Shown here one piece after another: positions 1 to 8,393 of a stretch of 48,863 nt of DNA. This DNA comes from DASQBT01 sp035635075 (GTDB lineage: Bacteria; Pseudomonadota; Gammaproteobacteria; Burkholderiales; Thiobacillaceae): contig DASQBT010000031.1 in assembly GCA_035635075.1 (NCBI GenBank), forward strand, positions 1 through 48,863, written 5' to 3'. The translations under genes and the position numbers were made by a program. Positions within the stretch are counted from its first letter, which is position 1. Each line of letters begins with the position of its first letter. Below the pieces are notes generated by a model, which was not told where the DNA came from, ran no database searches, and saw only the letters and a list, made by a program, of their open reading frames with translations.

Positions 1-166
1 TGCACTATGCGCCTAATTGTCCGCTTATGCAATCAAAAAACACACATCCGACAAAACGGCATCAGGGCCACCTAATGCGGAAGAGATTTCTTTTGATTCG
101 ATTTGCGCCAATCGCCAATGTCATCAAGAATAGGTTCAAGCACACAAGAATGGCTAGGAGCAACTG
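1..166. other. Leader region without a recognisable gene
   Basis: This stretch precedes the NYN gene. I see no credible coding sequence and no clear promoter match. It probably holds the promoter and the end of an upstream gene's untranslated region. Confidence 0.3.
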
Positions 167-994
167 ATGGCAGGCCAACCTGAAATAAACAACATGGCAT
201 TGTTTTGTGATTTCGAGAATATCGCGCTGGGCGTGCGCGATGCAAGATATGCGCAGTTCGACATTAAGAAGGTGCTGGAACGTTTGCTGCTCAAGGGCAG
301 CATCGTGGTGAAGAAAGCCTATTGCGATTGGGAACGCTATAAGGAATTCAAGGCCACCATGCACGAAGCGTCTTTCGAGCTAATTGAGATTCCGCATGTT
401 CGGCAGTCCGGTAAGAACTCCGCAGACATTCGCATGGTAGTTGATGCGCTTGACCTCTGTTATACAAAATCGCACGTGGATGCCTTCGTCATCATCAGCG
501 GCGATTCGGACTTCTCCCCACTGGTGTCCAAGCTGCGCGAGAACAACAAGCGCGTGATAGGCATAGGCGTGAAAAACTCGACTTCGGACCTGCTCAGCGC
601 CAATTGCGACGAGTTTATTTTCTATGATGACCTAGTGCGCGAACAGGAAGCCAAACTGAAGCGCAACCAAAAAAAGGCCCCGGCGAAGGCGGCCGCGGGC
701 AGCAAGAGGCCCGCGACACCCAAGGGTGAGGACGACAAACGCCAGGAAGCGCTCGATTTCATCGTAGAGACGGTGGAAGCGCTGATTGCAGAACGTGGCT
801 CAGATGAAAAGATCTGGGGTTCCCTGGTCAAGACCACCATGCAAAGGCGCAAGCCAGGCTTCACCGAGTCCTTCTACGGTTTCCGCTCATTCAAGGACTT
901 GGTGGAGGATGCCCAAAAACGCGGACTGCTGAACGTGTTTCGCGACGAGAAATCAGGCCAATACACCATACGTCTGCCGGAAACAGAGGAATAG
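167..994 (+). CDS. NYN-domain (PIN-like) putative RNase with C-terminal OST-HTH/LOTUS domain
   Basis: A 275-residue cytosolic protein with two domains. Residues about 9-155 form a NYN/PIN-like nuclease fold: the acidic metal-binding positions are visible as D15 and N18 in ALFCDFENIA, D87 in NSADIRMVVDALD, and D113 and D115 in IISGDSDFSPL. A Lys/Ala-rich linker (about 160-190) leads to an OST-HTH/LOTUS-like winged helix at about 193-270, a fold that binds RNA in other proteins. NYN proteins with this tail are widespread in bacteria and are predicted ribonucleases; the target is unknown. The start is supported by AGGAG six bases before the ATG. It is a single gene, convergent with alr. Confidence 0.85.
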   Translation: MAGQPEINNMALFCDFENIALGVRDARYAQFDIKKVLERLLLKGSIVVKKAYCDWERYKEFKATMHEASFELIEIPHVRQSGKNSADIRMVVDALDLCYTKSHVDAFVIISGDSDFSPLVSKLRENNKRVIGIGVKNSTSDLLSANCDEFIFYDDLVREQEAKLKRNQKKAPAKAAAGSKRPATPKGEDDKRQEALDFIVETVEALIAERGSDEKIWGSLVKTTMQRRKPGFTESFYGFRSFKDLVEDAQKRGLLNVFRDEKSGQYTIRLPETEE

Positions 995-1053
995 CGGCGT
1001 CCTGCTTGCTCGGATTGACCTTGCGGTGATGCCGGACGGGCTCCACATCCTCT

Positions 1054-2118
1054 TCACACTTCGACCACCGGCACGCGCGGTGCAAGCGCACAAAGCAGTT
1101 CATAGCTGATGGTGCCTGCCGCCCGTGCCACGTCTTCGACCGGCAGGCCCTCGCCCCACAGTGTCACAGGGCTGCCCACCCCGGCTTCCGGCAGGCCTGA
1201 CAGTTCCACGTACAACATGTCCATCGACACCCGTCCAAGCGTGCGGGTCGCCCGGCCACAGACGAGAACCGGCGTTCCCGAGGGGGCGTGACGCGGATAA
1301 CCATCAGCATAGCCGCACGCGACAATGCCAATTTTGGTGGATTTATCCGCATGCCAGGTCAGGCCATAACCGAGCCCTGCTCCTGCCGTCAGATTTTGCA
1401 CGGCAATGATTTCAGATCGCAGTGTCATTGCCGGCTTGAGCCCCAGTCCAGTAGCGCTGACATCAGCAAAGGGCGAAGCGCCGTACAGCATGATTCCGGG
1501 CCTGACCCAGTCCCTTGCCACCTCCGGGTAGCGAAGTAGAGCGGCAGAATTGGCCAATGACAGCGGCAGACCTGTGGTGGCCGCCTTTCGCAGAAATGGC
1601 TCGGCTTGCCAGTTCACGCCCCGAGCCTCATCTGCGGTGGCGAAGTGGGTCATGAGTGTGAGAGTGCGTATCTTCTCGCATGCGCGAACCTGGTCAAGCA
1701 CAGCATCAAACCGGTCCAAGGGAAAACCCAGGCGGTTCATGCCGCTGTTGAACTTGATGAAAACGTCGAGCGGCGGCCCGATCTTCTGGCGCCTCAGCAG
1801 GTCCAGTTGTTCAGCATCGTGGATTGTCGGGGTCAATTGCAGCCTGGCGATGGCATCCAGTTCGGCCGCCTGGAAAAATCCTTCCAGTAACAGGATGGGC
1901 TTCTCCACCCCCATCTGCCGCAGGTTGGCGGCCTCGTCGATCGAGAGCACGGCGTAGGCATCGCCGGCTGCCAGAGCCCGCAGGGCGCGGGTCAGGCCAT
2001 GGCCATATGCGTTCGCCTTGACCACCGCCATGAGCCTTGCCTGACCGGCATGTTGGCGAGCAACCCACAGGTTATGGGCCAGTGCACCAAGCGATATTGT
2101 CGCGACGAGCGGTCGCAC
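1054..2118 (-). CDS. alr: Alanine racemase
   Basis: Converts L-alanine to D-alanine for peptidoglycan, using pyridoxal phosphate. The cofactor lysine is K34 in AVVKANAYGHG, and the conserved tyrosine region appears as CGYADGYPRHAP. The length of 354 residues is normal for the family. I chose the GTG at 2118 (MRPLVATISL...) because family members begin this way and it lies one base after the dnaB stop, with GGGGAC upstream; an upstream ATG at 2193 would overlap dnaB by 74 bases and add residues foreign to the family. It is probably co-transcribed with and translationally coupled to dnaB, an arrangement common in Betaproteobacteria. Confidence 0.95.
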   Translation of the reverse strand: MRPLVATISLGALAHNLWVARQHAGQARLMAVVKANAYGHGLTRALRALAAGDAYAVLSIDEAANLRQMGVEKPILLLEGFFQAAELDAIARLQLTPTIHDAEQLDLLRRQKIGPPLDVFIKFNSGMNRLGFPLDRFDAVLDQVRACEKIRTLTLMTHFATADEARGVNWQAEPFLRKAATTGLPLSLANSAALLRYPEVARDWVRPGIMLYGASPFADVSATGLGLKPAMTLRSEIIAVQNLTAGAGLGYGLTWHADKSTKIGIVACGYADGYPRHAPSGTPVLVCGRATRTLGRVSMDMLYVELSGLPEAGVGSPVTLWGEGLPVEDVARAAGTISYELLCALAPRVPVVEV

Positions 2119-2119
2119 G

Positions 2120-3520
2120 TCAGGACGAGGTCCCCGCCGCAAAACTCTCGAACTTGGTGTATTCGCCAAGGAAGGTGAGGCGCACCATGCCAATCGGGCC
2201 GTTGCGCTGTTTGCCGATGATGATCTCGGCGGTACCCTTGTCCTGGCTTTCCGGGTTGTACACTTCGTCGCGGTAGATGAACAGAATCACATCAGCGTCC
2301 TGTTCGATGGCGCCGGACTCGCGCAGGTCGGACATCACCGGCCGCTTGTTGGGTCGCTGCTCCAGGGCACGGTTGAGCTGGGACAAGGCAATAACCGGCA
2401 CATTCAACTCCTTCGCCAGCGCCTTGAGCGAGCGGGAGATCTCCGAGATTTCAGTGGCCCGATTTTCACCGCTGCCAACCGACGACATGAGCTGCAGGTA
2501 GTCGACCACGATCAGGCCCAGCTTGCCGCATTCACGCGCCAGTCTGCGGGCACGCGCGCGCAACTCTAAAGGATTGAGGGCCGGGGTTTCGTCTATGAAC
2601 ACCGGGGCTTCATTGAGCTTGCCCATGGCATAAGTCAGGCGCGGCCAGTCATCGTCACCCAGGCGGCCCGTTCTGAGCTTGTGCTGATCGAGTCTGCCGA
2701 CCGAACCAATCATCCGCATCACCAGTTGGGTGCTGGCCATTTCCATGGAAAACACAGCAACCGGCAGACCGGTTTCCACCGCAATGTTCTCTGCAATATT
2801 GAGGGAAAAAGCGGTTTTGCCCATCGACGGGCGCCCTGCCACGATAATGAGGTCGCCGGGCTGCAGGCCTGAGGTCTTGGCGTCCAGATCTCTGAAGCCG
2901 GTGGGCACCCCGGTGATATCATCAGGATTGTCGCGGCTGTATAACTCGTCCACCCGCTCCATCACCTCCTTCAACAGGGGCTTGATGGGGCTGAAGCCGG
3001 CTCCGCCCCGATTGCCCGCCTCGGCAATTTCAAACACCCGTGCCTCGGCCTCATCCAACAGTTGCGATGCGCTCTTGCCGCTAGGAGCGTAAGCGGAGTC
3101 AGCGATTTGCGTGGCGGTTTCCACCAGTTTGCGCATCACCGCCCGTTCCCGCACGATTTCAGCATAACGGCGAATATTTGCGGCCGACGGCGTGTTGCTC
3201 GCCAAGCTCGCCAGATAAGGAAGCCCACCCGCACTTTCCAGTTCGCCATGGGATTGCAGCGCCTCGGCCACCGTTACCACATCGGCCGGCTTGTTGTCGT
3301 TGACCAGGCGGACAATCGCACGCAGAATCTGGCGGTGATCCTGGCGATACAAATCCAGTTCGTTGACCAGGTCCGCGACCTTGTCCCAAGCCTGGTTGTC
3401 GAGCAGCAAGCCGCCGAGTACGGCCTGCTCGGCCTCTACCGAGTGGGGCGGGACGCGCAACTGGGCAAGCTGGTGATCAGTCAGCCCGGCCGCAGCCGAA
3501 AGGGAATGTACGCTAGCCAT
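2120..3520 (-). CDS. dnaB: Replicative DNA helicase DnaB
   Basis: Hexameric helicase that unwinds DNA at the replication fork and recruits primase. The 466 residues have the usual layout: an N-terminal helical domain (about 20-125), a linker, and a RecA-like C-terminal ATPase with Walker A GRPSMGKTAF, Walker B in LIVVDYLQLM and the motif near GKQRNGP. No intein interrupts it. The ATG start is typical (MASVHSLSAAAGL), although the Shine-Dalgarno sequence is weak. It is separated from rplI by a strong terminator and so has its own promoter in the 84 bases between them. alr follows with a one-base gap. Confidence 0.97.
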   Translation of the reverse strand: MASVHSLSAAAGLTDHQLAQLRVPPHSVEAEQAVLGGLLLDNQAWDKVADLVNELDLYRQDHRQILRAIVRLVNDNKPADVVTVAEALQSHGELESAGGLPYLASLASNTPSAANIRRYAEIVRERAVMRKLVETATQIADSAYAPSGKSASQLLDEAEARVFEIAEAGNRGGAGFSPIKPLLKEVMERVDELYSRDNPDDITGVPTGFRDLDAKTSGLQPGDLIIVAGRPSMGKTAFSLNIAENIAVETGLPVAVFSMEMASTQLVMRMIGSVGRLDQHKLRTGRLGDDDWPRLTYAMGKLNEAPVFIDETPALNPLELRARARRLARECGKLGLIVVDYLQLMSSVGSGENRATEISEISRSLKALAKELNVPVIALSQLNRALEQRPNKRPVMSDLRESGAIEQDADVILFIYRDEVYNPESQDKGTAEIIIGKQRNGPIGMVRLTFLGEYTKFESFAAGTSS

Positions 3521-3561
3521 GACCGGATTCTATGCCTGCCGGTTTCCGGAACAAAGGGACA

Positions 3562-3576
3562 AGCTTGTGGACAAGC
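3562..3576 (-). promoter_or_regulatory. Near-match DnaA box upstream of dnaB
   Basis: The stretch contains TGTGGACAA, one base away from the consensus DnaA box TGTGGATAA, inside the short dyad CTTGTGGACAAG. It lies about 45 bases upstream of the dnaB start. A role in DnaA control of dnaB is only a guess from position. Confidence 0.25.
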
Positions 3577-3603
3577 GCGGAATAAGGGCGGGAAAGTGCG
3601 GAA

Positions 3604-3636
3604 TAAAAAAAGGCGTGAACACTCACGCCTTTTTTC
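3604..3636 (-). terminator. Bidirectional-looking terminator after rplI
   Basis: An eight-base stem AGGCGTGA/TCACGCCT with a four-base loop is flanked by A and T runs on both sides, so it reads as a rho-independent terminator. It ends the rpsF-rpsR-rplI operon just before dnaB. Confidence 0.9.
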
Positions 3637-3654
3637 CTTGATAACGGACGGCAC

Positions 3655-4107
3655 TCAGGCGGATTCACCCAGCACCGAGACCTTGATGTTGGCCAATACG
3701 TCGGCGTGCAAGGACAGCACCACGTCGTAATCGCCTATCATCTTGAACGGGCCTGCGGGCAGCCGCACTTCCGCCTTGCTGACCTCGAAGCCTTGCGCTA
3801 CCAGTGCTTCAGCGATATCCGCGTTGCCGACGGAACCGAACAGACGTCCGTCCACACCGGCTTTCTGGCTGATCTGAACCAGCAGCCCCTCGAGTTGCTC
3901 GGCACGCGCCCGGGCAGCGCCAAGCTTGTCAGCCTGGTGTCTTTCCAGTTCGGCACGCTGGGTTTCGAATGCTTCGACATTGGACTTGGTCGCGCGCTTG
4001 GCGTGGCCACCGGGAATGAGAAAGTTGCGCGCGAAGCCATCTTTGACTTTCACCACATCGCCCAGATTTCCCAGGTTGACCACCTTTTCCATCAGTATTA
4101 CTTGCAT
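3655..4107 (-). CDS. rplI: 50S ribosomal protein L9
   Basis: Ribosomal protein that binds 23S rRNA at the base of the L1 stalk and helps keep the reading frame. The 150-residue length is standard. The N-terminal RNA-binding domain is recognisable from MQVILMEKVVNLGNLGD and the glycine-rich GFARNFLIP segment, followed by the long connecting helix and a C-terminal domain. It is the last gene of the rpsF-rpsR-rplI operon, 12 bases after rpsR, with a strong terminator behind it. Confidence 0.98.
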   Translation of the reverse strand: MQVILMEKVVNLGNLGDVVKVKDGFARNFLIPGGHAKRATKSNVEAFETQRAELERHQADKLGAARARAEQLEGLLVQISQKAGVDGRLFGSVGNADIAEALVAQGFEVSKAEVRLPAGPFKMIGDYDVVLSLHADVLANIKVSVLGESA

Positions 4108-4119
4108 GGCGGCCTCCCC

Positions 4120-4401
4120 TCAGTGCAGATCTGTATAGGGCAGCAGCGCGAGATAGCGGGCGCGTTTGATCGCCGCTGAAAGCTGCCGCTGGTAATGCGA
4201 CTTGGTCCCGGTAATTCGCGCGGGAATGATCTTGCCATTCTCGCTGATGAAGTCCTTCAGGATGTCGACATCCTTGTAATCGACTTCCTTGATGCCGTCT
4301 GCGGTAAAGCGGCAGAATTTGCGGCGCTTGAACAGGCCCCGGTTGCCCGGGCCTTTGTTCTTGGTATTGTCGCGAGTCTTTTTGCCCATAGGACGAGGCA
4401 T
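4120..4401 (-). CDS. rpsR: 30S ribosomal protein S18
   Basis: Small-subunit protein that pairs with S6 on the platform of the 30S subunit. The core FKRRKFCRFTADGIKEVDY and the C-terminal YQRQLSAAIKRARYLALLPY are diagnostic. At 93 residues it is longer than many homologues because of a basic N-terminal extension (MPRPMGKKTRDNTKNKGPG) of about 20 residues. The start at 4401 has AAGGAG upstream; M5 at 4389 is an alternative. It lies 51 bases after rpsF, with no priB between them. Confidence 0.97.
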   Translation of the reverse strand: MPRPMGKKTRDNTKNKGPGNRGLFKRRKFCRFTADGIKEVDYKDVDILKDFISENGKIIPARITGTKSHYQRQLSAAIKRARYLALLPYTDLH

Positions 4402-4452
4402 GGTGCTACTCCTTTTCGAATTCGGTAATCCAGATCATTGCAAATCCGGAGC

Positions 4453-4830
4453 TCAGGCCGCGGGCCGTTCTGCTTCGGCCTTGGCCTCGCCTTCCAGCAG
4501 CGAACGGGATTTTTCTTCCTTCATCATGGGCGAAGGCGTGGCCACCGCATCATCGCGTTTGGTCGTGAGGTGACGCAGAACGGCGTCATTGAACTTGAAG
4601 CCATGCTCGAGTTCGTCGAGCGTGGCCTGGTCACACTCGATATTCATCAGCACATAATGGGCCTTATGCAACTTCTGGATCGGGTACGCCAACTGGCGTC
4701 TACCCCAGTCTTCCAGGCGATGAATCCTGCCGCCATGGCTGGTAATATTGGCCTGGTAGCGTTCGATCATGGCAGGCACCTGCTCGCTTTGATCGGGGTG
4801 AACGATAAACACAATTTCGTAATGACGCAT
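4453..4830 (-). CDS. rpsF: 30S ribosomal protein S6
   Basis: Binds S18 and 16S rRNA in the 30S platform. The start MRHYEIVFIVHPDQSEQVP is diagnostic, and AAGGAG lies six bases before this ATG, so an upstream extension of 17 residues in the same frame is rejected. The protein has 125 residues, with an Ala/Glu-rich tail as in many Betaproteobacteria. It is the first gene of the ribosomal operon, and a good sigma-70 promoter lies about 60 bases upstream. Confidence 0.97.
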   Translation of the reverse strand: MRHYEIVFIVHPDQSEQVPAMIERYQANITSHGGRIHRLEDWGRRQLAYPIQKLHKAHYVLMNIECDQATLDELEHGFKFNDAVLRHLTTKRDDAVATPSPMMKEEKSRSLLEGEAKAEAERPAA

Positions 4831-4892
4831 GGGGTACTCCTTGTGGTTAAAGCCCCCCGCCATGCGAGTGCGGTGGAGCAAGGGAACTGCAA

Positions 4893-4921
4893 ATAATACT
4901 CAAAAATCAGCTCATTAGCAA
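4893..4921 (-). promoter_or_regulatory. Sigma-70 promoter for rpsF-rpsR-rplI
   Basis: On the minus strand TTGCTA and TATTAT are separated by exactly 17 bases, close to the sigma-70 consensus. It lies about 63 bases upstream of the rpsF ATG and no other gene intervenes. Confidence 0.65.
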
Positions 4922-5045
4922 GGCTGGCTGGCCGCCAAGCCTGGATGGGCAGAGAACACGAGTCAGAGCTTGAGGCGGCACAAGTGCGCTGGCTCGCCGA
5001 CTGCGCTGCCCTGCCAGTCTGCTCCACCATCGTTGAAGCATTCCT

Positions 5046-5762
5046 CTAGTTGAGAATACCCTTTAGCAGGTCCTTCAAGTCCGGCTTTTCCTTCTTGACG
5101 GGCTGCTCGGGTTGAGTAACCGCGGGCTGTGCTGCGGGCGCAGGGGCTGGCTGGTTCTTGATATTTAACACCTGGCCATCAGGGCCCAGCTTCAAACCTT
5201 CCACCAGCAGCGTGATCTCGATCTCGTTGCCGAGCAAGCCGCCGCCGCTGCTGTCCAGATATTTGGTAATGCCATAGTCGCTGCGATTGAGGCTGAACTT
5301 GCCCTCGAAGGCGGCGCGCTGATTGCCCCAGGGATCTGGCGCGAAGCCCAGAATCTTGTATGAGATCTCGACGCCGCGAGTGGCCCCATGCAAAGTTAAC
5401 TGGCCGGTCATCACACCCGTATCCTTGCCGGTGGATCTGAAACCGGTGCTGACAAAGCGCATGGTGGGATAGCGGTTTCCGTCGAGGAAATCGCCGGTCA
5501 GCACATGAATGTCACGTTCCCTGTGGCCCGAATTCAGCGAGAAGACGTTGATGGTGACATCCGCGGAACCGGCGTTGGGATTGGCCGGATCCAGCATCAA
5601 GGTACCCTTGATGTCGTTGAAGGTTCCGGTCGTGCGACCCACGATATGGCGGATGTTCCAGTTGGCGAAGCTATGAGCATCATCGATCTTGTAGGTCTCT
5701 GGAGCAGCCCAGACGGCAAGGGAAAATACGGCCAGCGCGCAACCTGTTAGCAATCGTTTCAT
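5046..5762 (-). CDS. YceI-family periplasmic lipid-binding protein with Pro/Ala-rich tail
   Basis: The YceI family forms a lipocalin-like beta-barrel that binds isoprenoid-type or amphiphilic molecules in the periplasm. The N-terminus (MKRLLTGCALAVFSLAVWA) is a signal peptide with likely cleavage after WAA. The family core begins at ETYKIDDAHSFANWNIRH and ends near residue 190. A 45-residue tail rich in Pro, Ala and Lys follows and is unusual for the family. I chose the ATG at 5762, preceded by AAAGGAAC; a longer frame adds 13 residues before the signal peptide. It is downstream of the ribosomal operon promoter region and probably transcribed alone. Its physiological ligand cannot be told from sequence. 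Confidence 0.88.
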   Translation of the reverse strand: MKRLLTGCALAVFSLAVWAAPETYKIDDAHSFANWNIRHIVGRTTGTFNDIKGTLMLDPANPNAGSADVTINVFSLNSGHRERDIHVLTGDFLDGNRYPTMRFVSTGFRSTGKDTGVMTGQLTLHGATRGVEISYKILGFAPDPWGNQRAAFEGKFSLNRSDYGITKYLDSSGGGLLGNEIEITLLVEGLKLGPDGQVLNIKNQPAPAPAAQPAVTQPEQPVKKEKPDLKDLLKGILN

Positions 5763-5834
5763 GTTTGTTCCTTTCGGTAATGAAGACTCTTTAAATGGCA
5801 ATTGGCGCGGATGATGAGCGACAACGCGCCCTCA

Positions 5835-5856
5835 CACATTCAAGCAAGAGAATGTG
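5835..5856 (-). promoter_or_regulatory. 22-bp dyad upstream of the YceI gene
   Basis: CACATTC and its complement GAATGTG are separated by eight bases, about 75 bases before the YceI gene start. The size and symmetry suit a dimeric repressor or activator, but no known operator matches. Confidence 0.3.
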
Positions 5857-5884
5857 AATTTAGCATGCCCAGACAGAGCCGGCA

Positions 5885-5908
5885 CAAAAAACCGGCCCGC
5901 AGGCCGGT
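5885..5908 (-). terminator. Rho-independent terminator of hppA
   Basis: On the minus strand a seven-base stem ACCGGCC/GGCCGGT with a TGCG loop is followed by a run of T, twenty bases after the hppA stop codon. Confidence 0.9.
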
Positions 5909-5928
5909 GTGTTAAGTGCCAAGTTTGA

Positions 5929-7971
5929 TCAGTGAAGCAAGGGGACGATCAGCAGGGCCACGATGTTGATGATCTTGATCAGCGGGTTGACCGCGGGGCC
6001 GGCGGTATCCTTATAGGGATCGCCCACCGTGTCGCCGGTCACCGCGGCCTTGTGCGCTTCACTGCCCTTGCCGCCGTAATTGCCCTCTTCGATGTACTTC
6101 TTGGCATTGTCCCAGGCACCGCCGCCGGTGGTCATGGAAATAGCGACAAAGATGCCGGTAACGATGGTGCCCAGCAGCACGCCGCCCAGCGCCTTGGGTC
6201 CCAGGATCAGCCCGACCAGAACTGGAACCAGCACTGGCAGCAGCGAGGGGATCATCATTTCCTTGATCGCAGCCTTGGTCAGCATGTCCACACAGACGCC
6301 GTATTCGGGCTTGCCGGTGCCTTCCATGATGCCCTTGATCTCGCGGAACTGGCGGCGTACCTCCACCACCACCGAACCGGCCGCACGCCCCACTGCTTCC
6401 ATGCCCATGGCGCCAAACAGGTAGGGCACCATGCCTCCGATGAACAGGCCGATGATGACCATGTGGTCGGACAGGTCGAAGGCTGTGGTTACGCCCAGCT
6501 TGGCCTCCAGCGCATGGGTGTAGTCGGCAAACAGCACCAGCGCGGCCAAGCCAGCGGAGCCGATGGCATAGCCCTTGGTCACTGCCTTGGTGGTATTGCC
6601 CACCGCATCGAGCGGGTCGGTAATGTTGCGAATCTCGGCCGGCAGCTCGGCCATTTCAGCAATGCCGCCGGCGTTGTCGGTGATCGGGCCGTAAGCATCC
6701 AGGGCCACGATGATGCCGGTCATGGACAACATGGCAGTTGCGGCAATGGCGATGCCGTACAGCCCGCCCAGCGCATGAGCCCCCCAGATCGCCAGGCAGA
6801 CGGCGATGACCGGCGCGGCAGTTGCCTTCATCGATACGCCCAGTCCGGCGATGATGTTGGTCCCGTGTCCCGTGGTGGAAGCCTGGGCAATATGGCGCAC
6901 CGGCGCGTATTCGGTGGCCGTGTAATACTCGGTGATCACCACCATGGCGGCAGTCAGGGCCAGGCCGATCAGGGATGCGAAGAACAGGTTCATGCTGGAC
7001 ACCATCGCGCCAGCCACCATGATGCCTTCGCCAAACATCTGCGTCGTTACCACGTAGAAGGCCGGAATCGCCAGTACGCCCGCTACTATCAGGCCGCGAT
7101 ACAGGGCGTTCATGATCTTTCCCCCCTCGCGCGCCTTGACGAAGAAGGTGCCGACAATCGATGCGATGATGGACACGCCGCCCAACACCAAGGGGAAGAC
7201 CACAGCGTTAGCCGCGTTCTCGCCCGTCACCATCAGCCCACCCAGCAACATGGTGGCGATAATGGTCACCGCATACGTCTCGAACAGGTCCGCAGCCATG
7301 CCGGCGCAGTCGCCGACGTTGTCGCCCACGTTGTCCGCAATAACGGCGGGGTTGCGCGGGTCATCCTCGGGGATGCCTGCTTCAACCTTGCCCACCAGAT
7401 CGGCGCCCACATCCGCACCCTTGGTGAATATGCCGCCGCCCAAACGAGCGAAGATGGAGATCAACGAGCCGCCAAACCCCAGACCGACCAATGCGTGAAC
7501 CGCATCGGAGGAACTGACACCAGTAGCCATCAGCACCGCGTAGTAACCTGCCACGCCGAGCAGGCCCAAGCCTACGACCAGCATGCCGGTAATGGCGCCA
7601 CCTTTGAACGCGATATTGAGCGCGGCATTCAAGCCATGGTAGGCAGCCTGCGCGGTACGCACGTTGGAGCGCACCGAAACGTTCATTCCGATGAAACCTG
7701 CTGCACCCGAAAGGATGGCGCCGATAGCGAAGCCGATGGCGGTAGGCAGATTGAGAAAAATGGCGATGACCGCGAACAACACCACTCCGACGATGCCTAT
7801 GGTCGTGTACTGGCGCTTGAGATAGGCCTGCGCGCCCTCCTGAACCGCGGCGGATATCGCCTGCATGCGTTCACTGCCGGCTGGCTGGGCCAATATCCAG
7901 CGGCTTGAAATGATTCCGTAAAGAATGGCCACACCTGCGCACAATAAGGCCAGGATGATTGCGCTACTCAT
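5929..7971 (-). CDS. hppA: K+-independent H+-translocating membrane pyrophosphatase
   Basis: An integral membrane enzyme that couples pyrophosphate hydrolysis to proton pumping, or runs in reverse. At 680 residues with about 16 hydrophobic segments it is full length. The substrate-binding signature is seen in GGGIFTKGADVGADLVGKVE and the Asp-rich DNVGDNVGDCAGMAADLFE; a second acidic motif lies in GDTVGDPYKDTAGPA. The segment GNTTKAVTKGYAIGSA has Lys (K462) and Thr (T465) at the two positions that mark the K+-independent H+-pumping subfamily; K+-dependent enzymes have Ala there. The start has AAGGGG seven bases upstream. It is the last gene of a pfp-small protein-hppA series, consistent with a pyrophosphate-based energy economy. 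Confidence 0.97.
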   Translation of the reverse strand: MSSAIILALLCAGVAILYGIISSRWILAQPAGSERMQAISAAVQEGAQAYLKRQYTTIGIVGVVLFAVIAIFLNLPTAIGFAIGAILSGAAGFIGMNVSVRSNVRTAQAAYHGLNAALNIAFKGGAITGMLVVGLGLLGVAGYYAVLMATGVSSSDAVHALVGLGFGGSLISIFARLGGGIFTKGADVGADLVGKVEAGIPEDDPRNPAVIADNVGDNVGDCAGMAADLFETYAVTIIATMLLGGLMVTGENAANAVVFPLVLGGVSIIASIVGTFFVKAREGGKIMNALYRGLIVAGVLAIPAFYVVTTQMFGEGIMVAGAMVSSMNLFFASLIGLALTAAMVVITEYYTATEYAPVRHIAQASTTGHGTNIIAGLGVSMKATAAPVIAVCLAIWGAHALGGLYGIAIAATAMLSMTGIIVALDAYGPITDNAGGIAEMAELPAEIRNITDPLDAVGNTTKAVTKGYAIGSAGLAALVLFADYTHALEAKLGVTTAFDLSDHMVIIGLFIGGMVPYLFGAMGMEAVGRAAGSVVVEVRRQFREIKGIMEGTGKPEYGVCVDMLTKAAIKEMMIPSLLPVLVPVLVGLILGPKALGGVLLGTIVTGIFVAISMTTGGGAWDNAKKYIEEGNYGGKGSEAHKAAVTGDTVGDPYKDTAGPAVNPLIKIINIVALLIVPLLH

Positions 7972-8033
7972 CGGACTACCCCTTTCTTCCCCAGTATGAA
8001 AAACCGCGACGAAACGACCCCATCCCGTCGTTT

Positions 8034-8252
8034 CTACCTTTCCCGTCCAATCGCCAGCCCGCCTTCGAAGCGGGTGCCCGGCGCAAAACCAAAGATCTGT
8101 TGCAGGTTAAGCTCGACAATCAATTGATCGACCGCCGTCTGACCATGCTCCTTCTGCACTTCTGACAGAATCAGCTTGGCAGAATTGGCGTTGTAGAATC
8201 CACCAAAATCCGCTTGAACCTTGAGTAGCTGTCTTGCCCGATCAAGCGTCAT
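8034..8252 (-). CDS. Small conserved protein of unknown function between pfp and hppA
   Basis: A 72-residue soluble protein starting MTLDRARQLLKVQADFGGFY and ending near APGTRFEGGLAIGRER. I do not recognise a named domain. It looks mostly alpha-helical, with an aromatic-rich turn (DFGGFYNANSAKLIL) and a C-terminal FGFAPGTRF motif, and has no cysteines or membrane segment. Short proteins of this type seem familiar from Betaproteobacteria, but no function is known to me. I chose M11 of the longer frame because the upstream residues look non-coding. It lies 141 bases after pfp and 62 before hppA on the same strand, so a link to pyrophosphate metabolism is possible but unproven. Confidence 0.7.
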   Translation of the reverse strand: MTLDRARQLLKVQADFGGFYNANSAKLILSEVQKEHGQTAVDQLIVELNLQQIFGFAPGTRFEGGLAIGRER

Positions 8253-8393
8253 TGTGTGGCGCCAGGAAGGGACCGGTGGCAAAGGGATGAACGGCTTTGC
8301 CGCGCAATAATGTCTGGGTGCGGCCGTAGTCCGCGCCTCCCCTTATCCCTGAATCCCGATGCCTGATTGCTGCTTCCGCTTCCCGCATTACGG

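Noticed and set aside
4438..4896. A possible priB or other gene opposite rpsF
   Set aside because: The frame is antisense to rpsF and bears no OB-fold motif; the gap between rpsF and rpsR is too short for priB.
5932..7908. A 658-codon open frame on the plus strand opposite hppA
   Set aside because: It is the mirror of a GC-rich membrane protein gene, with His/Gln/Asp-rich residues typical of antisense frames, no ribosome site and no recognisable domain.
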